A stretch of 64,000 nucleotides of DNA from Geobacteraceae bacterium. GTDB lineage: Bacteria; Desulfobacterota; Desulfuromonadia; Geobacterales; Geobacteraceae. The DNA lies in the NCBI GenBank assembly GCA_029975275.1, contig JARKPN010000094.1, positions 58,778 to 122,777 of the forward strand, given 5' to 3'. Numbering within the stretch: position 1 is the first letter of the stretch; every line of letters begins with the position of its first letter. Shown piece after piece: positions 35,374 to 47,500 of this stretch. The notes beneath the pieces were generated by a model that worked only from the letters and a program-made list of their open reading frames with translations, searched no databases and was not told the origin of the DNA. The position numbers and the translations under genes were made by a program.

Positions 35374-36141
35374 ATGGATATCGCAACAATCATCGGCCTC
35401 ATACTCGGCTTCGGCGCAGTCATCGGGGGACAGATCCTCGAAGGCGGGCACGTCAGCGCCATCATTCAGCCCACGGCGGCGCTGATTGTCCTGGGCGGCA
35501 CCTTCGGCGCCGCGCTCGTCAGCTTCCCTCTCTCCACGTTCTTCCAGGCGGCCAAGGACGCCAAAAAGGTCCTGTTCGCGCAGGACCAGAACAATGAGGG
35601 GATCATCAAGGAGATCATCGGATACGCAGCCAAGGCCAGGAGGAACGGGCTCATATCTCTGGAGCAGGAGGCCCAGAGCGCCAAGGATCGCTTCACCCGC
35701 AAGGGGATATCCCTGGTGGTGGACGGCATCGACCCGCAGAAACTCCAGGAGACCATGGAGACCGAGCTGGACACCTACGAGGAGCACGCCAAGGGGAGCG
35801 CCGAATTCTTCGAGGCGGCCGGCGGCTACGCCCCCACCATCGGCATCATCGGCGCGGTGCTTGGCCTCATCCACGTGATGAACAACCTGTCCGACACCTC
35901 CAAGCTGGGGTCGGGGATCGCGGTGGCCTTCGTGGCCACCATCTACGGACTGATGACCGCCAACATCATCTGCCTTCCCTTCGCCACCAAGCTCAAGCAC
36001 CGAATCAAGGGCGAGCTGCTTCAGAAACGGATGATCATCGAGGGTCTGACCGCCATCCAGAACGGTGAGAACCCCCACTACATCGAGCAGAAACTCCGCT
36101 CTTTCCTGGTCCATACCGGAGAAGACAAGAAGGCCAAATAG
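35374..36141 (+). CDS. motA: MotA, flagellar motor stator subunit
   Basis: MotA and MotB form the proton channel that drives flagellar rotation. The 255-residue product has four hydrophobic segments (about residues 3-23, 33-52, 150-172, 182-203) and the family motifs GGTFGAALVSFP, AAGGYAPTIGIIGAVLGLIH and GSGIAVAFVATIYGLMTANI. motB begins at the next base after its stop codon, so translation is coupled. Confidence 0.97.
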   Translation: MDIATIIGLILGFGAVIGGQILEGGHVSAIIQPTAALIVLGGTFGAALVSFPLSTFFQAAKDAKKVLFAQDQNNEGIIKEIIGYAAKARRNGLISLEQEAQSAKDRFTRKGISLVVDGIDPQKLQETMETELDTYEEHAKGSAEFFEAAGGYAPTIGIIGAVLGLIHVMNNLSDTSKLGSGIAVAFVATIYGLMTANIICLPFATKLKHRIKGELLQKRMIIEGLTAIQNGENPHYIEQKLRSFLVHTGEDKKAK

Positions 36142-36948
36142 ATGGCGCGCAGAAAGAAAAAACCGGAACCGCATGTGAACCATGAACGATGGATGGTTTC
36201 CTACGCCGACTTCGTGACCCTGCTCTTTGCCCTTTTCGTCACCCTGTTCGCCATGTCCCAGACCGACAAGCGGAAGGTGGAGGAGGTCATCGCCTCGCTG
36301 CGCGAGTCGTTCGGCTACGCGAAGTCGAGTCCCATGAGCAAGGTCAACGTGCTGGATTCGACCGAGCTGTCACAGATCCCCTCCATAACGCCGCCCGCAA
36401 GCGGGGGGCCGATGACCCCCCAGATGCCGTTCAGCAGGAACGGCAGGCAGCAGCGCCACGGTGACGAGCGTGATTTCAGGAAGGCCAAGGCATCCCTGGA
36501 GGCCTATCTGATAAAGAACGGGGTACAGGACAAGGTCAACCTGGAGATCAACCGACGGGGGCTGGTCGTCAGTCTCAAGGAGGCGGGATTTTTCGATTCG
36601 GGGAGCGCGGAGATCAAGGTGAGTTCGTACCCGCTCCTGGCCAAGATCGCCGAGTCGCTTTCGGAGTACTCGAACCAGATACGGGTCGAGGGGCACACCG
36701 ACAACGTTCCCATCAACACCCGCACGTTCCCATCCAACTGGGAGCTGTCAACCGCGAGGGCAACCAACATCGTCAGGCACCTGCTGACCTATTACAGGTT
36801 CGACGCGGAAAAACTCTCCGCAACCGGCTATGCCGAGTTTCGGGCGGTTGCCGACAACGGCACCCCCCAAGGACGGTCGAAGAACAGGCGGGTGGACATC
36901 GTGATATTGTCGGGGGATGGGGAGAAGAGCGAGCCGTCAACCAGTTGA
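36142..36948 (+). CDS. motB: MotB, flagellar motor stator subunit
   Basis: MotB anchors the stator to peptidoglycan. The 268-residue product has one transmembrane helix with the proton-carrying Asp23 (MVSYADFVTLLFALFVTLFA) and a C-terminal OmpA-like peptidoglycan-binding domain (about 120-260: IRVEGHTDNVPINT, NWELSTARATNIVRHLL, NRRVDIVI). It ends 22 bases before the convergent PilZ gene. Confidence 0.97.
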   Translation: MARRKKKPEPHVNHERWMVSYADFVTLLFALFVTLFAMSQTDKRKVEEVIASLRESFGYAKSSPMSKVNVLDSTELSQIPSITPPASGGPMTPQMPFSRNGRQQRHGDERDFRKAKASLEAYLIKNGVQDKVNLEINRRGLVVSLKEAGFFDSGSAEIKVSSYPLLAKIAESLSEYSNQIRVEGHTDNVPINTRTFPSNWELSTARATNIVRHLLTYYRFDAEKLSATGYAEFRAVADNGTPQGRSKNRRVDIVILSGDGEKSEPSTS

Positions 36949-36970
36949 GAAGGCCGGCGCATGGGGTGGC

Positions 36971-37774
36971 TCACCGGTCGCGGCCAAGCCGGTCCGCTTC
37001 GGCCTGGAGCTGGCTGCGCTGCTCGGCGAACAGGTAGGCGATGATGGCCTCGCGGTCCTTGTCGTCGATATGAACGAACTTCATGGCGGTGATGAAGACC
37101 GGCTCCTTTTCGAGCCGCAGGGTCACCTCGTTGCAGCGCAGGATCTCGGCCACGACCGGAATAACACGTGGCGGAGCAAGGGGAAGAAACAGCTCCACGC
37201 GCACCCTGTTGCCCGGCGGAACGGCCGACGGCATGCGCAGCCGCAGACCTCCGCCGCTCAGGTTCAAAGTCTGGGGGGGGATGTCCCCGCCGTCCGGAAG
37301 AATCACCCGGTACCCCTGCCCTGACTGGATCATCTTCGGGGGCTGGGCTTTCAGCAACCTGCCGTGGGCGTCGTTCCAGCCATCCCTGACGGCTGCCGGG
37401 CTCTGGATGGACGGGACCTCGAACCGGACCGGCAGGGAGACGTCCAGCCGGAAGTGTTCCCTGCGCTGCCTCTCCTCCACGTCGCCCACCAGCCGGAGCC
37501 TCAGCTCCTTGGAAGACGCCGTTCCGTCCGGAATCGCGTCACAGCGGAAAAAGCCCCACCCCGACCACCCCGAGATGGAGAACCGGGAATCGTCCTTCTT
37601 CCCGGAAAGAACCGGCGGCATCTCCCCAAGGAGCTCGACGGTGACCCAATCATCCTGCAGGGAAACGATCTCGCCGTTGCTCTCCCGCGCAACCGCACCG
37701 GAGAGCTGGATGCCGACCGTTACCTGCTGGCCGACCTTGTAGTAATTCCCGTAGATAACCTTTCTCTTCGCCAT
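36971..37774 (-). CDS. PilZ domain protein, YcgR-like flagellar brake candidate
   Basis: The product has an N-terminal YcgR-type barrel (VGQQVTVGIQL to RFSISGWSGWGFFRC) and a C-terminal PilZ domain. The c-di-GMP-binding motifs are visible: REHFR (RxxxR) and NLSGGG (the D/NxSxxG motif). YcgR proteins slow the motor when c-di-GMP is high, and this gene lies next to motB. The frame is open to 37834; I start at MAKRKVIYGNYYK because the first 20 residues look non-conserved, but the ribosome site (AGGAG) is very close to that ATG, so the start is uncertain. Confidence 0.88.
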   Translation of the reverse strand: MAKRKVIYGNYYKVGQQVTVGIQLSGAVARESNGEIVSLQDDWVTVELLGEMPPVLSGKKDDSRFSISGWSGWGFFRCDAIPDGTASSKELRLRLVGDVEERQRREHFRLDVSLPVRFEVPSIQSPAAVRDGWNDAHGRLLKAQPPKMIQSGQGYRVILPDGGDIPPQTLNLSGGGLRLRMPSAVPPGNRVRVELFLPLAPPRVIPVVAEILRCNEVTLRLEKEPVFITAMKFVHIDDKDREAIIAYLFAEQRSQLQAEADRLGRDR

Positions 37775-38549
37775 TCTCCTGATTCCCCGCAGTCCGCCCT
37801 CTTGCCGGCCCCCTTTCACAAGGAATTTCAACATGATACCGTGATTCCCACTGAGCAGTGGAAAAGAACTTTAACATGAAAAGATCAATCTTGACAAATC
37901 AAATTAAGGTTCTTCTGCGACTGAAGTCAGCAAGGATATATAAAGTTCCGAAACCGACGAGTCGAACTGGTGCAACTCATCAATATCATGAGACAAAACA
38001 GCTAAAAATTTTGCGTCGTCATTCGTACATCGCGCATGTCATAATCTTGACTCACCACAGCAATTCAGCTTGGAGAGGATGTAACCTATATGAAGGTAAC
38101 TATTGTGATTCCTTTAATTATTAATTTTTGTCAATAATAAAAACATCACACCTGACAGTACATCGCATGCTTAGACTGCTGGATTATTTATGATGTTTTT
38201 CGCAATTTAAATAGGCGACATTGAATAGAAACTTAATTCTAGGTGCCATAGAAATGTTTAAATGCCACAACGTCAGAAATCGCCTTAAATCCGAACACGG
38301 CACACAACTTGCTAAAATTGCTATGAGTCATCCGACAAAAAGCGACCCAGACGCCTTAAAACATCAACCGTAGTTGACCCTTTAGCGGATAGCTATCAGG
38401 TTTCATGTATTGATGGGAGCACAGTTCTCTATATCCTTTAAGCACCCGAACTTGTTGCAACCTTTATCGTTACATCAACAACACATTATGTACAAGTAAT
38501 CCTGCAATATTTTCATTTCTTTCGCTCACTTAAAACATCGGAGCCTTAA
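37775..38549. other. AT-rich intergenic region with decayed sequence
   Basis: This 775-base stretch between the PilZ gene and the giant glycosyltransferase gene is much more AT-rich than the motility genes. It has no convincing gene; small open frames (for example 37858-38124) have no recognisable similarity. It probably contains the promoter of the giant gene and debris from lateral gain. Confidence 0.5.
38090..38137 (+). pseudogene. Possible remnant of a glycosyltransferase start
   Basis: The frame reads MKVTIVIPLIINFCQ and then a double stop. The first nine residues are like the start of GT2 glycosyltransferases (MKVxIVIPxxN). It may be the last trace of a deleted GT2 gene. Fifteen codons are too few for certainty. 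Confidence 0.3.
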
Positions 38550-41500
38550 ATGTCATTCGTATCCGAATTAATCTATGTAGCCAACAATAATATTTTATAT
38601 AATGACATTTCAGTGCATGAAAATCTTTGTAAACGATTTTTATCAGAGTATTATGGCTCAGATACTCCATTCATGGAATATTTTGAAATTGAAGCAATAT
38701 CTTTTCTGTTAGCCCGATTGAAACCGTTAAAAGTGTTAGAATGGGGTTCCGGGCAGAGCACTTTGTTTTTCTCTCAATTTATCGATGAAAACTCAGAATG
38801 GCATGCCATAGAGCATGTAGAAGACTGGGCCCTCAAAATTTCTTTAACAAACACAAACACTAACGTTAAAATTCATCACGTTCCAGCAAATAATCCCAAA
38901 TTCGATAATAACCAAATCTCTGGTGCCAGTTATGATGATTTTAAAAATTACCTTGAATTACCATCGGACCTTGGTCCATTTGATCTTATTATTGTTGATG
39001 GGAGAGCAAGGGTCTCTTGCCTTGAAAAGGCGTCTACGTATCTTTCACCCAACGGTTTGATAATTCTTCACGATGCTAACAGAAAGAGGTATTGGTCGGC
39101 AACAAGAAGCTTTACTCACCAAATGTTTCTTCTGAGCACAACCTTGGATGGTGGAGGGTTATGGCTAGGAAGTAATTCGCTTGATGTAAAATTTTATTTT
39201 TACCTTGCTAATTTCTCTCAATTATTAAATTACTACCGTAAGATCATTCCACCCACAACCGTACAGAGAATTAGAAACTTCATTGAATGGGAAGACTTTT
39301 ATTCGAACAATTCAATAACTCTATACGCTGGAGACCTGCCACTTGACAACAATCATTATCCCTGTAATTTTATCGGCCTATCCTTAAACCGTTCGGATCA
39401 CACCCACGTTCAACACGACATCACCGATCCGATTCCACTACCAGACAATTCTGTTGATTTATTTCAATCGGAAGATGTCTTTGAACACATTTCCTACGAT
39501 AAACTTCTTTCTGTATTAAATGATATTTTCCGTATTTTAAAACCTGGCGGTTTGCTCAGACTTTCCCTCCCCGACTATGGTTGTGATGTCTTGCGAGAAC
39601 GTTCCATTAAAGATGCAGCAGGAAATATTGTATTCGATCCCGGCGGAGGCGGGACTCCGGACAATCCGGGGCATGTTTGGTTTCCAAGATTAAGTAATGT
39701 CAGACAATTATTAAGTAAAACAAAATTCAACTCCCATGGCACGATTGATTTTTTACATTATTGGAATATGGATGATTCTACTTTTGTAACAAGACCTATT
39801 GATTACTCGAAAGGTTATGTTAGAAGAACTCCCGATTTCGATGCACGTGTAAAGACACCATATCGTCCTATGTCAATAGTTGTTGATCTTGTAAAAACGG
39901 ATATCTTGTCCGGTTCAATGGATTCGAGGTTCTGGATTCGACTTGGAAATATTATTGCGTTCCCATACAATTGGCAATTTCCTGCCATTACTGAAAAATT
40001 CGCTTATGAGCGCGTGTGCCAAACATTGCCTGATACCAGCCGTTTAACTTACATAGGCTTCCCTTGGGCTACGCTTATTGATTTACTTCAAACAGGCCAG
40101 AAGGAAAAGGCTGACCTTTATTTGCGAAAACTTGAACAGATACCTCGCATTAATTCGTCTTTTAAGATAACCGTTGCACAGCACATTTATGTCAGTCGGT
40201 ATATCGAGGTTTTTGAATACGCCGGCATCACCGATATCTTCTGGTCACACGCCACCAAAGACACGGAGTCGATTGGAAAAGTTCGTATTCATCCGTTCCC
40301 GCTTTACCCGGTACGTTGCCTTGATACTCCAGAGCCTGCAAAGAAAGAATTTTCAGTGCGTAAATACCTATATAGTTTCATTGGCGCGTATGACCCAATA
40401 CATTACCTTACCAAGGCCAGACTCTGGATATCGGAATTGCCACCGGATAAGGACGCTTTGATCATCAGAAACACCGAATGGCATTACCAGAGCGATGTAT
40501 ATGACTCACAAATTTTAGACAAGGAAGTATCGCCTGAAAAAAAGATGAAAATCTCTTCCAAGGCGGAAGCATACAGACATGCGCTGGAAGACTCGGTTTT
40601 CAGTCTCTGTCCTTCAGGCTCCGGCCCAAACAGTATCAGGCTTTGGGAATCATTAGGTTTCGGGTGTATCCCCGTAATCATGGCCGACACGCTCAAGTTG
40701 CCCGGCAGGGAAGAAGAGTGGAAGAAGGCGGCGATCATCGTTCCTGAAGACAAAAAAGCCGTTTCGGAGTTACCGGCCTTCTTGCGGGAAATAGCGGCGG
40801 ACCGTAAAGCGTTGACAAGTTTTCGAGACGCCGGACAAAGGCTTTGGAATAAATACGGCCCTGATGATTTTATCCACGATCTGATAACTTTTGCAGATGA
40901 AATATCTCGTGGAACCGCAATTAATACTACAAAATCCGCTTCATGCCCTAACCGTGACAACAATCCGTCATACCCGAAGATCTCGATCGTGACACCGTCT
41001 TTCAACCAGGGGCAATTTCTGGAGGAATGTATCGACTCCATCCTTAGCCAGAACTATCCAAACCTGGAATACATCATCATGGACGGCGGGAGCACGGACG
41101 GTTCCGTCGAAATCATCAAGAAATACGATAAATTCCTGACCTATTGGCAGAGCAAACCAGACGGCGGGCAATATGAAGCCATAAACGAAGGATTCAGGCT
41201 TTCCAGCGGCGAAATAATGGCTTGGCTCAACTCCGACGACAAGCTGCACCCCGGCTCACTGCGCCTGCTGGCAACGGTTTTCGGGTCCCGGCCCGAAGTC
41301 GAATGGCTCACCGGGCGTCCCACCGGGTGGCGCGAGGACGGAAGCCTGAAGCTGGTGTTCGACCACCTCCCGACCTGGTCACGGGCACGGTATTTTAACC
41401 GCGAGTTCACGGAATACTTCATCCAGCAGGAATCCACCTTCTGGCGACGGTCGCTGTGGGACAGGGCGGGCGGCAGGCTTGACACCGAATGGAAACTGGC

Positions 41501-44500
41501 AGCCGATTTCGAGTTGTGGGCGCGCTTCTTCCGGCATGCGCGGCTTTATTCCATCGATGCCCTGCTCGGCGGGTTCCGTTTCCACGACAGCCAGAAAACC
41601 GCGAGCATGCTGGCCGAGTACAAGCGCGAGGCCCATGCGGTGATCGACCGCGAAATCGCTTTGGACTCCTGCTCCCCAGCACGCCCCTCCCTGTCCGCGG
41701 CCGCGCCCATAACCATCGAAGAGCTCGCCCTCTCCACGCGGGATTGCATCACGCCCGGCAATTTCGATCTCTTCACCTATGCCCGAGGGTGGCAGTTCGC
41801 GTATTTCAAGGAGAGAGACCTGGAGCTGTACGGCACCAGATTCGACCCGGCCTCGTCCGATCTGAAGATCTACCAGGACCTTCTGGTGTACAGCTTCATC
41901 AGGGAGAACATCCCCCCGGGCGCGCGCATCCTCGAGATCGGCGGAGGAGACTCGCGGGTGCTGCAGGCGATCTCCGGCAGTTACGAATGCTGGAATCTCG
42001 ACAAGCTCGAAGGGGTGGGAAACGGGCTGACGCACGTGGTCCCGCAGGGCTACCGCCTGATAAAGGCCTATCTTGGCGAGTTCAGCCGCGAACTGCCGGA
42101 CGACTATTTCGACTTCGTGTTCAGCATCTCCACACTAGAACATGTGGCCGAATCCCCTTCGAACTTCGAGAATATCTGCCGGGACCTGGATCGCCTCATG
42201 AAAGAGGACGGATTGTCACTGCATTGCTTTGACGTGGTTCTCAAGGAAGGGGGAAACTGGACAAACGGGCTGCTGCACTACCTCTTCAAATCGTACGGCA
42301 CCCTGAACCGCTTTATTCCCCTTGAACGCCTTTCCCTCGACCCGCACCTCCACGTCATGTCGGAGGCGGCATACGACAGCGGGTGGAGAAAGATCACGCG
42401 GAGCAGCTACCAGGAGTTCGGCCGCCCCACGTCCTACAATATCCTGTGGAGGAAAACCGCCCCCGCATCCGGCGACGCGGCCGTTCCCCGCGCGATTCCG
42501 CAATTGCAGGCCGTGATCGCCACCAGCATCGCTCCTGGAAACCGGGAGAGCCAGAAGGCCGCCGTGGCGAGCTGGCTGCGGCTGGGCTGCAGGGTGATCT
42601 CGGTAAATTCAACAGGTGAAATTGATCAGCTCGCGGACGCCTTTCCCGAGGTGCGATTTTACGAGACACACCGCACCGCCGCCAACCTCACTGGAAAACC
42701 GCTGGTCTATCTGGACGACATATTCAGGGCACTGGAAGAGTCCGGGGCGGAGATCTGCGGCATCGTCAACTCTGACATCCTGCTGACCGAAGAGGCTGCA
42801 CTTGTCCGGTTTCTGGCGAGCGAAACGCCCCAATCAATGGTATTCGGCTCACGGCTGGACGTGCCTTCACTGGAAAGCCGGGAAGGTGAAGAATTCACCG
42901 TAGGCTTCGACTATTTCTTTTTCGACCGGAGCCTGATTGCCCGCTACCCGCGTACGGATTTCTGCCTGGGCGCGCCGTGGTGGGATTACTGGGTCCCGCT
43001 CGTCCCGCTCCTGCTCAACCTGCCGGCCAAGCGGATAACCTCACCCGTCGCCTTTCATCCCAAGCATCCGACGAAGTGGGACGAAAATCTGTGGGACGAC
43101 TTTGGCAAATTTCTTTTCGACGCCCTATTTCAAGGTAGTTTCAGCTCCACGTTCAGCGACCACCTATTAACCGATCTAAAAGCCTTAGGATTCAACGGAG
43201 ACTTTCATTCTTTTGCTGTAGCGGTTCTTCGGCATATAAAGAACCGGGCCGAAACGCGTGAACTCACCATCCCTTGCCCAGACGTGACAGACCGTCACGG
43301 AGGGCACAAATATCTCGTTTCAGCCATAGTCTCCACCTATAATTCCGAAAGCTTCATGCGGGGCTGCCTGGAGGACCTCACGGACCAGACCCTTTTTACG
43401 CGGGACAAACTGGAGATCATCGTGGTGGACAGCGCCTCGCCCCAGAATGAGGGCGCTATCGTCCGAGAGTTCAGGGAGCGGTTCGGAAGGCGCATCCGCT
43501 ACATCCGGACCGAGAAACGGGAAACCATCTACCAGGCATGGAACCGCGGGATCAAGGCCGCCCGGGGCCGCTATGTCACCAATGCCAATACCGACGACCG
43601 CCACCGCTCCGATGCCTTGGAAGTGATGGCCGCGGCCCTGGATGCAAATCCCGGTGCAGCCCTCGTGTACGGTGACGTATTTGTCACCAACTTTCCCAAC
43701 CAGACATTCCCTGATCATATCCGTTGCGGCTACCACATCAGGCCGGAATATTCGCCGGAAATCATGCTGAGCGGCTGCCACATGGGACCGCAACCCATGT
43801 GGCGGAAGTCTCTCCACGAGGATCTCGGATATTTCTCCGAGGAACTGCGTTCGGCTGGGGACTACGAGTTCTGGTGCCGCATCGCGCTCAGACACCCCCT
43901 GCTGCACATCCGACAGTTCCTTGGCCTCTACTTCGAGAATCCAGCCGGCTTCTGCAACGCCGATACCGGCCTGAGCGTTCAGGAGACCCTGGCGGTTCGG
44001 AGCGCCTACGCCGAGCGCTTTCCCACCCCTTCCCGGAATTTCACCGACAACCTGCAGTATAGAGGGGACGCAACGGAAAAGCAGTTCGTAAACATCTGCA
44101 CCGTCACCTACAACCGCATCGATTTCACCCGTCAGTATATCGATGCGCTGGTGCAGACAACCGACTTCCCCCATGTCATCACCATTATCGACAACAACAG
44201 CCAGGACGGGACCAGTGAGTACCTGAAGGAGCTCAAACGAAACGGGATAATAAAGAATCTGGTTCTGCTGGATGAAAACGTCGGGGTGGCGAAGGCCGCC
44301 AACCTGGGGTGGAGCCTGGAGCCGGACGCGGCTTACTACTTGAAGCTCGACAACGACATCGTCATCGGGAAGAACGGCTGGCTCTCGCGCATGGTGGAAA
44401 CCATCGAAGGGATATCTTCCCTGGGGGCGGTCGCCTGCAACTTCGAGCCGGCAAGCTACCCCCTGCAGGTGATAGAGGGCCTCCCCATCCGCATCAAACC

Positions 44501-47500
44501 CGAGGGTAACCTGGGCGGGGCGTGCATCCTCATCCCGCGCCGCACCCATGATCTTCTCGGCTTCTGGAGCGAGGATTACGGCCTGTACGGTGAAGAGGAT
44601 TATGACTACGGCATCCGGATCCGTCTGGCCGGGCTTGAGAACGGCTACATGGAAGACGAGGAGATCGGCATCCACCTCCCCGCCGGGCGGGCGGCGGTCA
44701 TCGACATGAACACCTATCGGGCATCTGACGGCGTCGAAGAGGATATCCATGCCGACTACCGGGCGTGGAAGGATGCGGCCAGGAAACGGACCATCGACAG
44801 CGGCGTGCTCAGCCGGAACATCCGCGGCTACGGCGACGGCAGCATACCGCTCAAGGCCGATTCTCCCTTTTCCCGCCAATGGATGAACAGGCTGGCCGGT
44901 GCGTCCCCCACGGCGCCCGGCCCTGAATGCTCGAAAATCCGCGTCATCGTGTTCTCCCTGGAAGCCAGGGAGTATGCCTGCGCCCGCCTACGCCTGGTCG
45001 TCCCCTTGACAGCCCTTTCGGACGAGATCGAGCTTTGCTGGTGGAATGACGGAAACAACCCCGCCGATTACCTTGAACGGTCGGACCTGATTGTCATCCA
45101 GCGAGGTTTTCCCCGGCATGAAACGAGGCAGATTCTGGACGCCCTGTTTGCCCTGGGCAAACCCGTGCTCTACGACCTGGATGACCTGCTCATCGATCTC
45201 CCGGTCACGAATCCGCATCGGGCGGAATATGAATCCTGCCTGCCGTTCATCGTCTCCTGCCTGGAGCGGTCAACCGCGGTTTCCGTATCGACCGGCGAGC
45301 TGGCAAAGGCCCTGAGACCTTACAACCGGAACATCCATCTGCTGCCAAACCTGATTGACGACGCGCTGTTCCACAGACGGGACAGGAAACCGGGCGGGCC
45401 GGTGGTAATCGGCTATGCCGGCACCCCGACCCATGGGGCTGACCTGGAGTTCATCAGCTCCGCCCTGGAACGGATTGCCTTGAAACACGGAGACCGGGTC
45501 GCCTTCCGCTTCCTCGGCTGCGCCACGGGCCGGCTTGCCGCCCTGCCCGGCTTCTCCTCGCTCCCCTTTGATCCCGACTACCAGTCCTATGCCCGGAAGC
45601 TCGGGGAGTCGGGGATCGACATCGCCGTCGCCCCACTGGCCGACAACCCGTTCAACCGCTGCAAGAGCAACATCAAGTGGCTGGAGTTCTCGGCCTGCGG
45701 CATCCCGGGCGTCTATGCCGATCTTCCGCCGTACAGCGGCTCAATCAGGCACGGTGAGACCGGATTCCTGGCAGGTCCTGAATCCGACGCATGGTTCGAC
45801 GCAATCGACCGGCTGGTCGGCGACGCACACCTGCGGCGCGACGTGGCGGCACGGGCTTTCAATGAGGTAAGCAAGCGCTGCACAATTTCCGTGCAGCGCG
45901 ACTGCTACCGGGAAACCTATCGACAGATTATCGAAGGAGTCACTTCAATGGTCAGCATCATCATTCCGATCTACAACAAGCTGGACTATACCACCCGCTG
46001 CATTGAAAGTCTGGCCATCAACAGCGGCGAGGCTACCCCCTACGAGATCATCCTGGTTGACAACGCCTCGTCGGACGGCACCCCGAGCTACCTGCAGGCA
46101 CTCCAGGGGGACGTGACGGTAATCTCCAACAAAACCAACCTGGGCTTCGCCAGGGCCTGCAACCAGGGGGCACGGCTGGCGCAGGGGCGACACCTCCTGT
46201 TCCTCAACAACGACACGGTGCCCCATCCCGGTTGGCTGGACGCCCTGGTCCGGGGGATCGATGAGGACGGGGCGGACATCGTCGGGGCCAGGCTGCTCTA
46301 TCCCAACGGTCGCATCCAGCACGCGGGCGTGGCCTTTGACGAGCAATCCATCGGCTACCACATCTTCAACGGTTTTCCGGCCGATGCTCCGGCGGTCAAC
46401 CGCAAGCGTTTCATGCAGTGCGTCACCGCAGCCTGCATGCTGGTGAAGCGCGAGGTATTCCAGCAGCTGGGCGGCTTCGACGAAGGGTACCGCAACGGCT
46501 TCGAGGACGTGGACCTCTGTCTCAGGGCCGGGGCGTCGGGAAAACGGATCCTCTACACCCCGGAGAGCGTCCTGATCCATTTCGAGGAGACCAGCGAAGG
46601 CCGCAAGACCCATGAGCAGCAGAATATCCAACGCTATCTGGCCAGATGGCAGGGCAAGGTGCGCAGCGATGACGGCGAGCTTTACCGTTCCGAGGGCTTT
46701 GCCAAGGAGATACTGGCCGACGGTCGCCACCGCATCCGGCAACTGGCCTTGGCTCCCGCCCCGGGACACGGAACCGGTCAAAAGGTCAACGGGATGCGTC
46801 AACACCCCGCGCAGCCCGACCGGCTCCCGGACGAACAGGTGGCCGGACAGGAGCCTCGCACTGCCGGCGGCACAACTCGGCCGACAGGACGGCGATTCTC
46901 CCTTGAGAAGGCAAGGGAGCTCAAAGAACAGGGGAATTTCACCGAGGCGCTGACCATCTTCTCCGGCCTGCTGGAGGGGGGAGAACGCTCGGTTCTGGCC
47001 GACATGGGGGACTGCCTTGCCAATCTCGACCGGATGGCCGAGGCCGAGGGACGCTATTATGAGGCGCTGGAGATAAACGGCAACGACCCCAAGGCCCTGG
47101 TCGGGCTTGGCGTGCTCAGCATGCTGCAGGAGAACCAGGACAAGGCGGCCGGCTGGTTCGACCTTGCGCTCGCTGCCGACGGGTCCAATGCCCGGGCACT
47201 CTGCGGGCTCGGCATGGTACGCAACCTGCAGAACAGGCACTCAGAGGCCGCCGAACTCTTCTCCAAGGCGCTCGACGCTGATCCCGAGCAACTGACGGCC
47301 CTGAACGGACTGGTCGGCTGCGCCTACCAGTCCGGAAAATTCGAGGAAGCCGAGCAAAGACTGGCCGATTACCTGATGTACCACCCGGCCGACCTGGACA
47401 TGCTGTTCTCGCTGGCCGGAATCCGGTACAAGACGGGAAACGCGGCCGCGGCGCTGGAGAGCATAGAAACGGTCCTGTTGTTCGAGCCCGGCTACCAGGG

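Noticed and set aside
37858..38124. 88-codon frame in the AT-rich gap
   Set aside because: No recognisable similarity, unusual composition and no convincing ribosome site; treated as noncoding.
43320..44879. 519-codon minus-strand frame opposite the giant gene
   Set aside because: It is the antisense of two GT2 modules with intact motifs.
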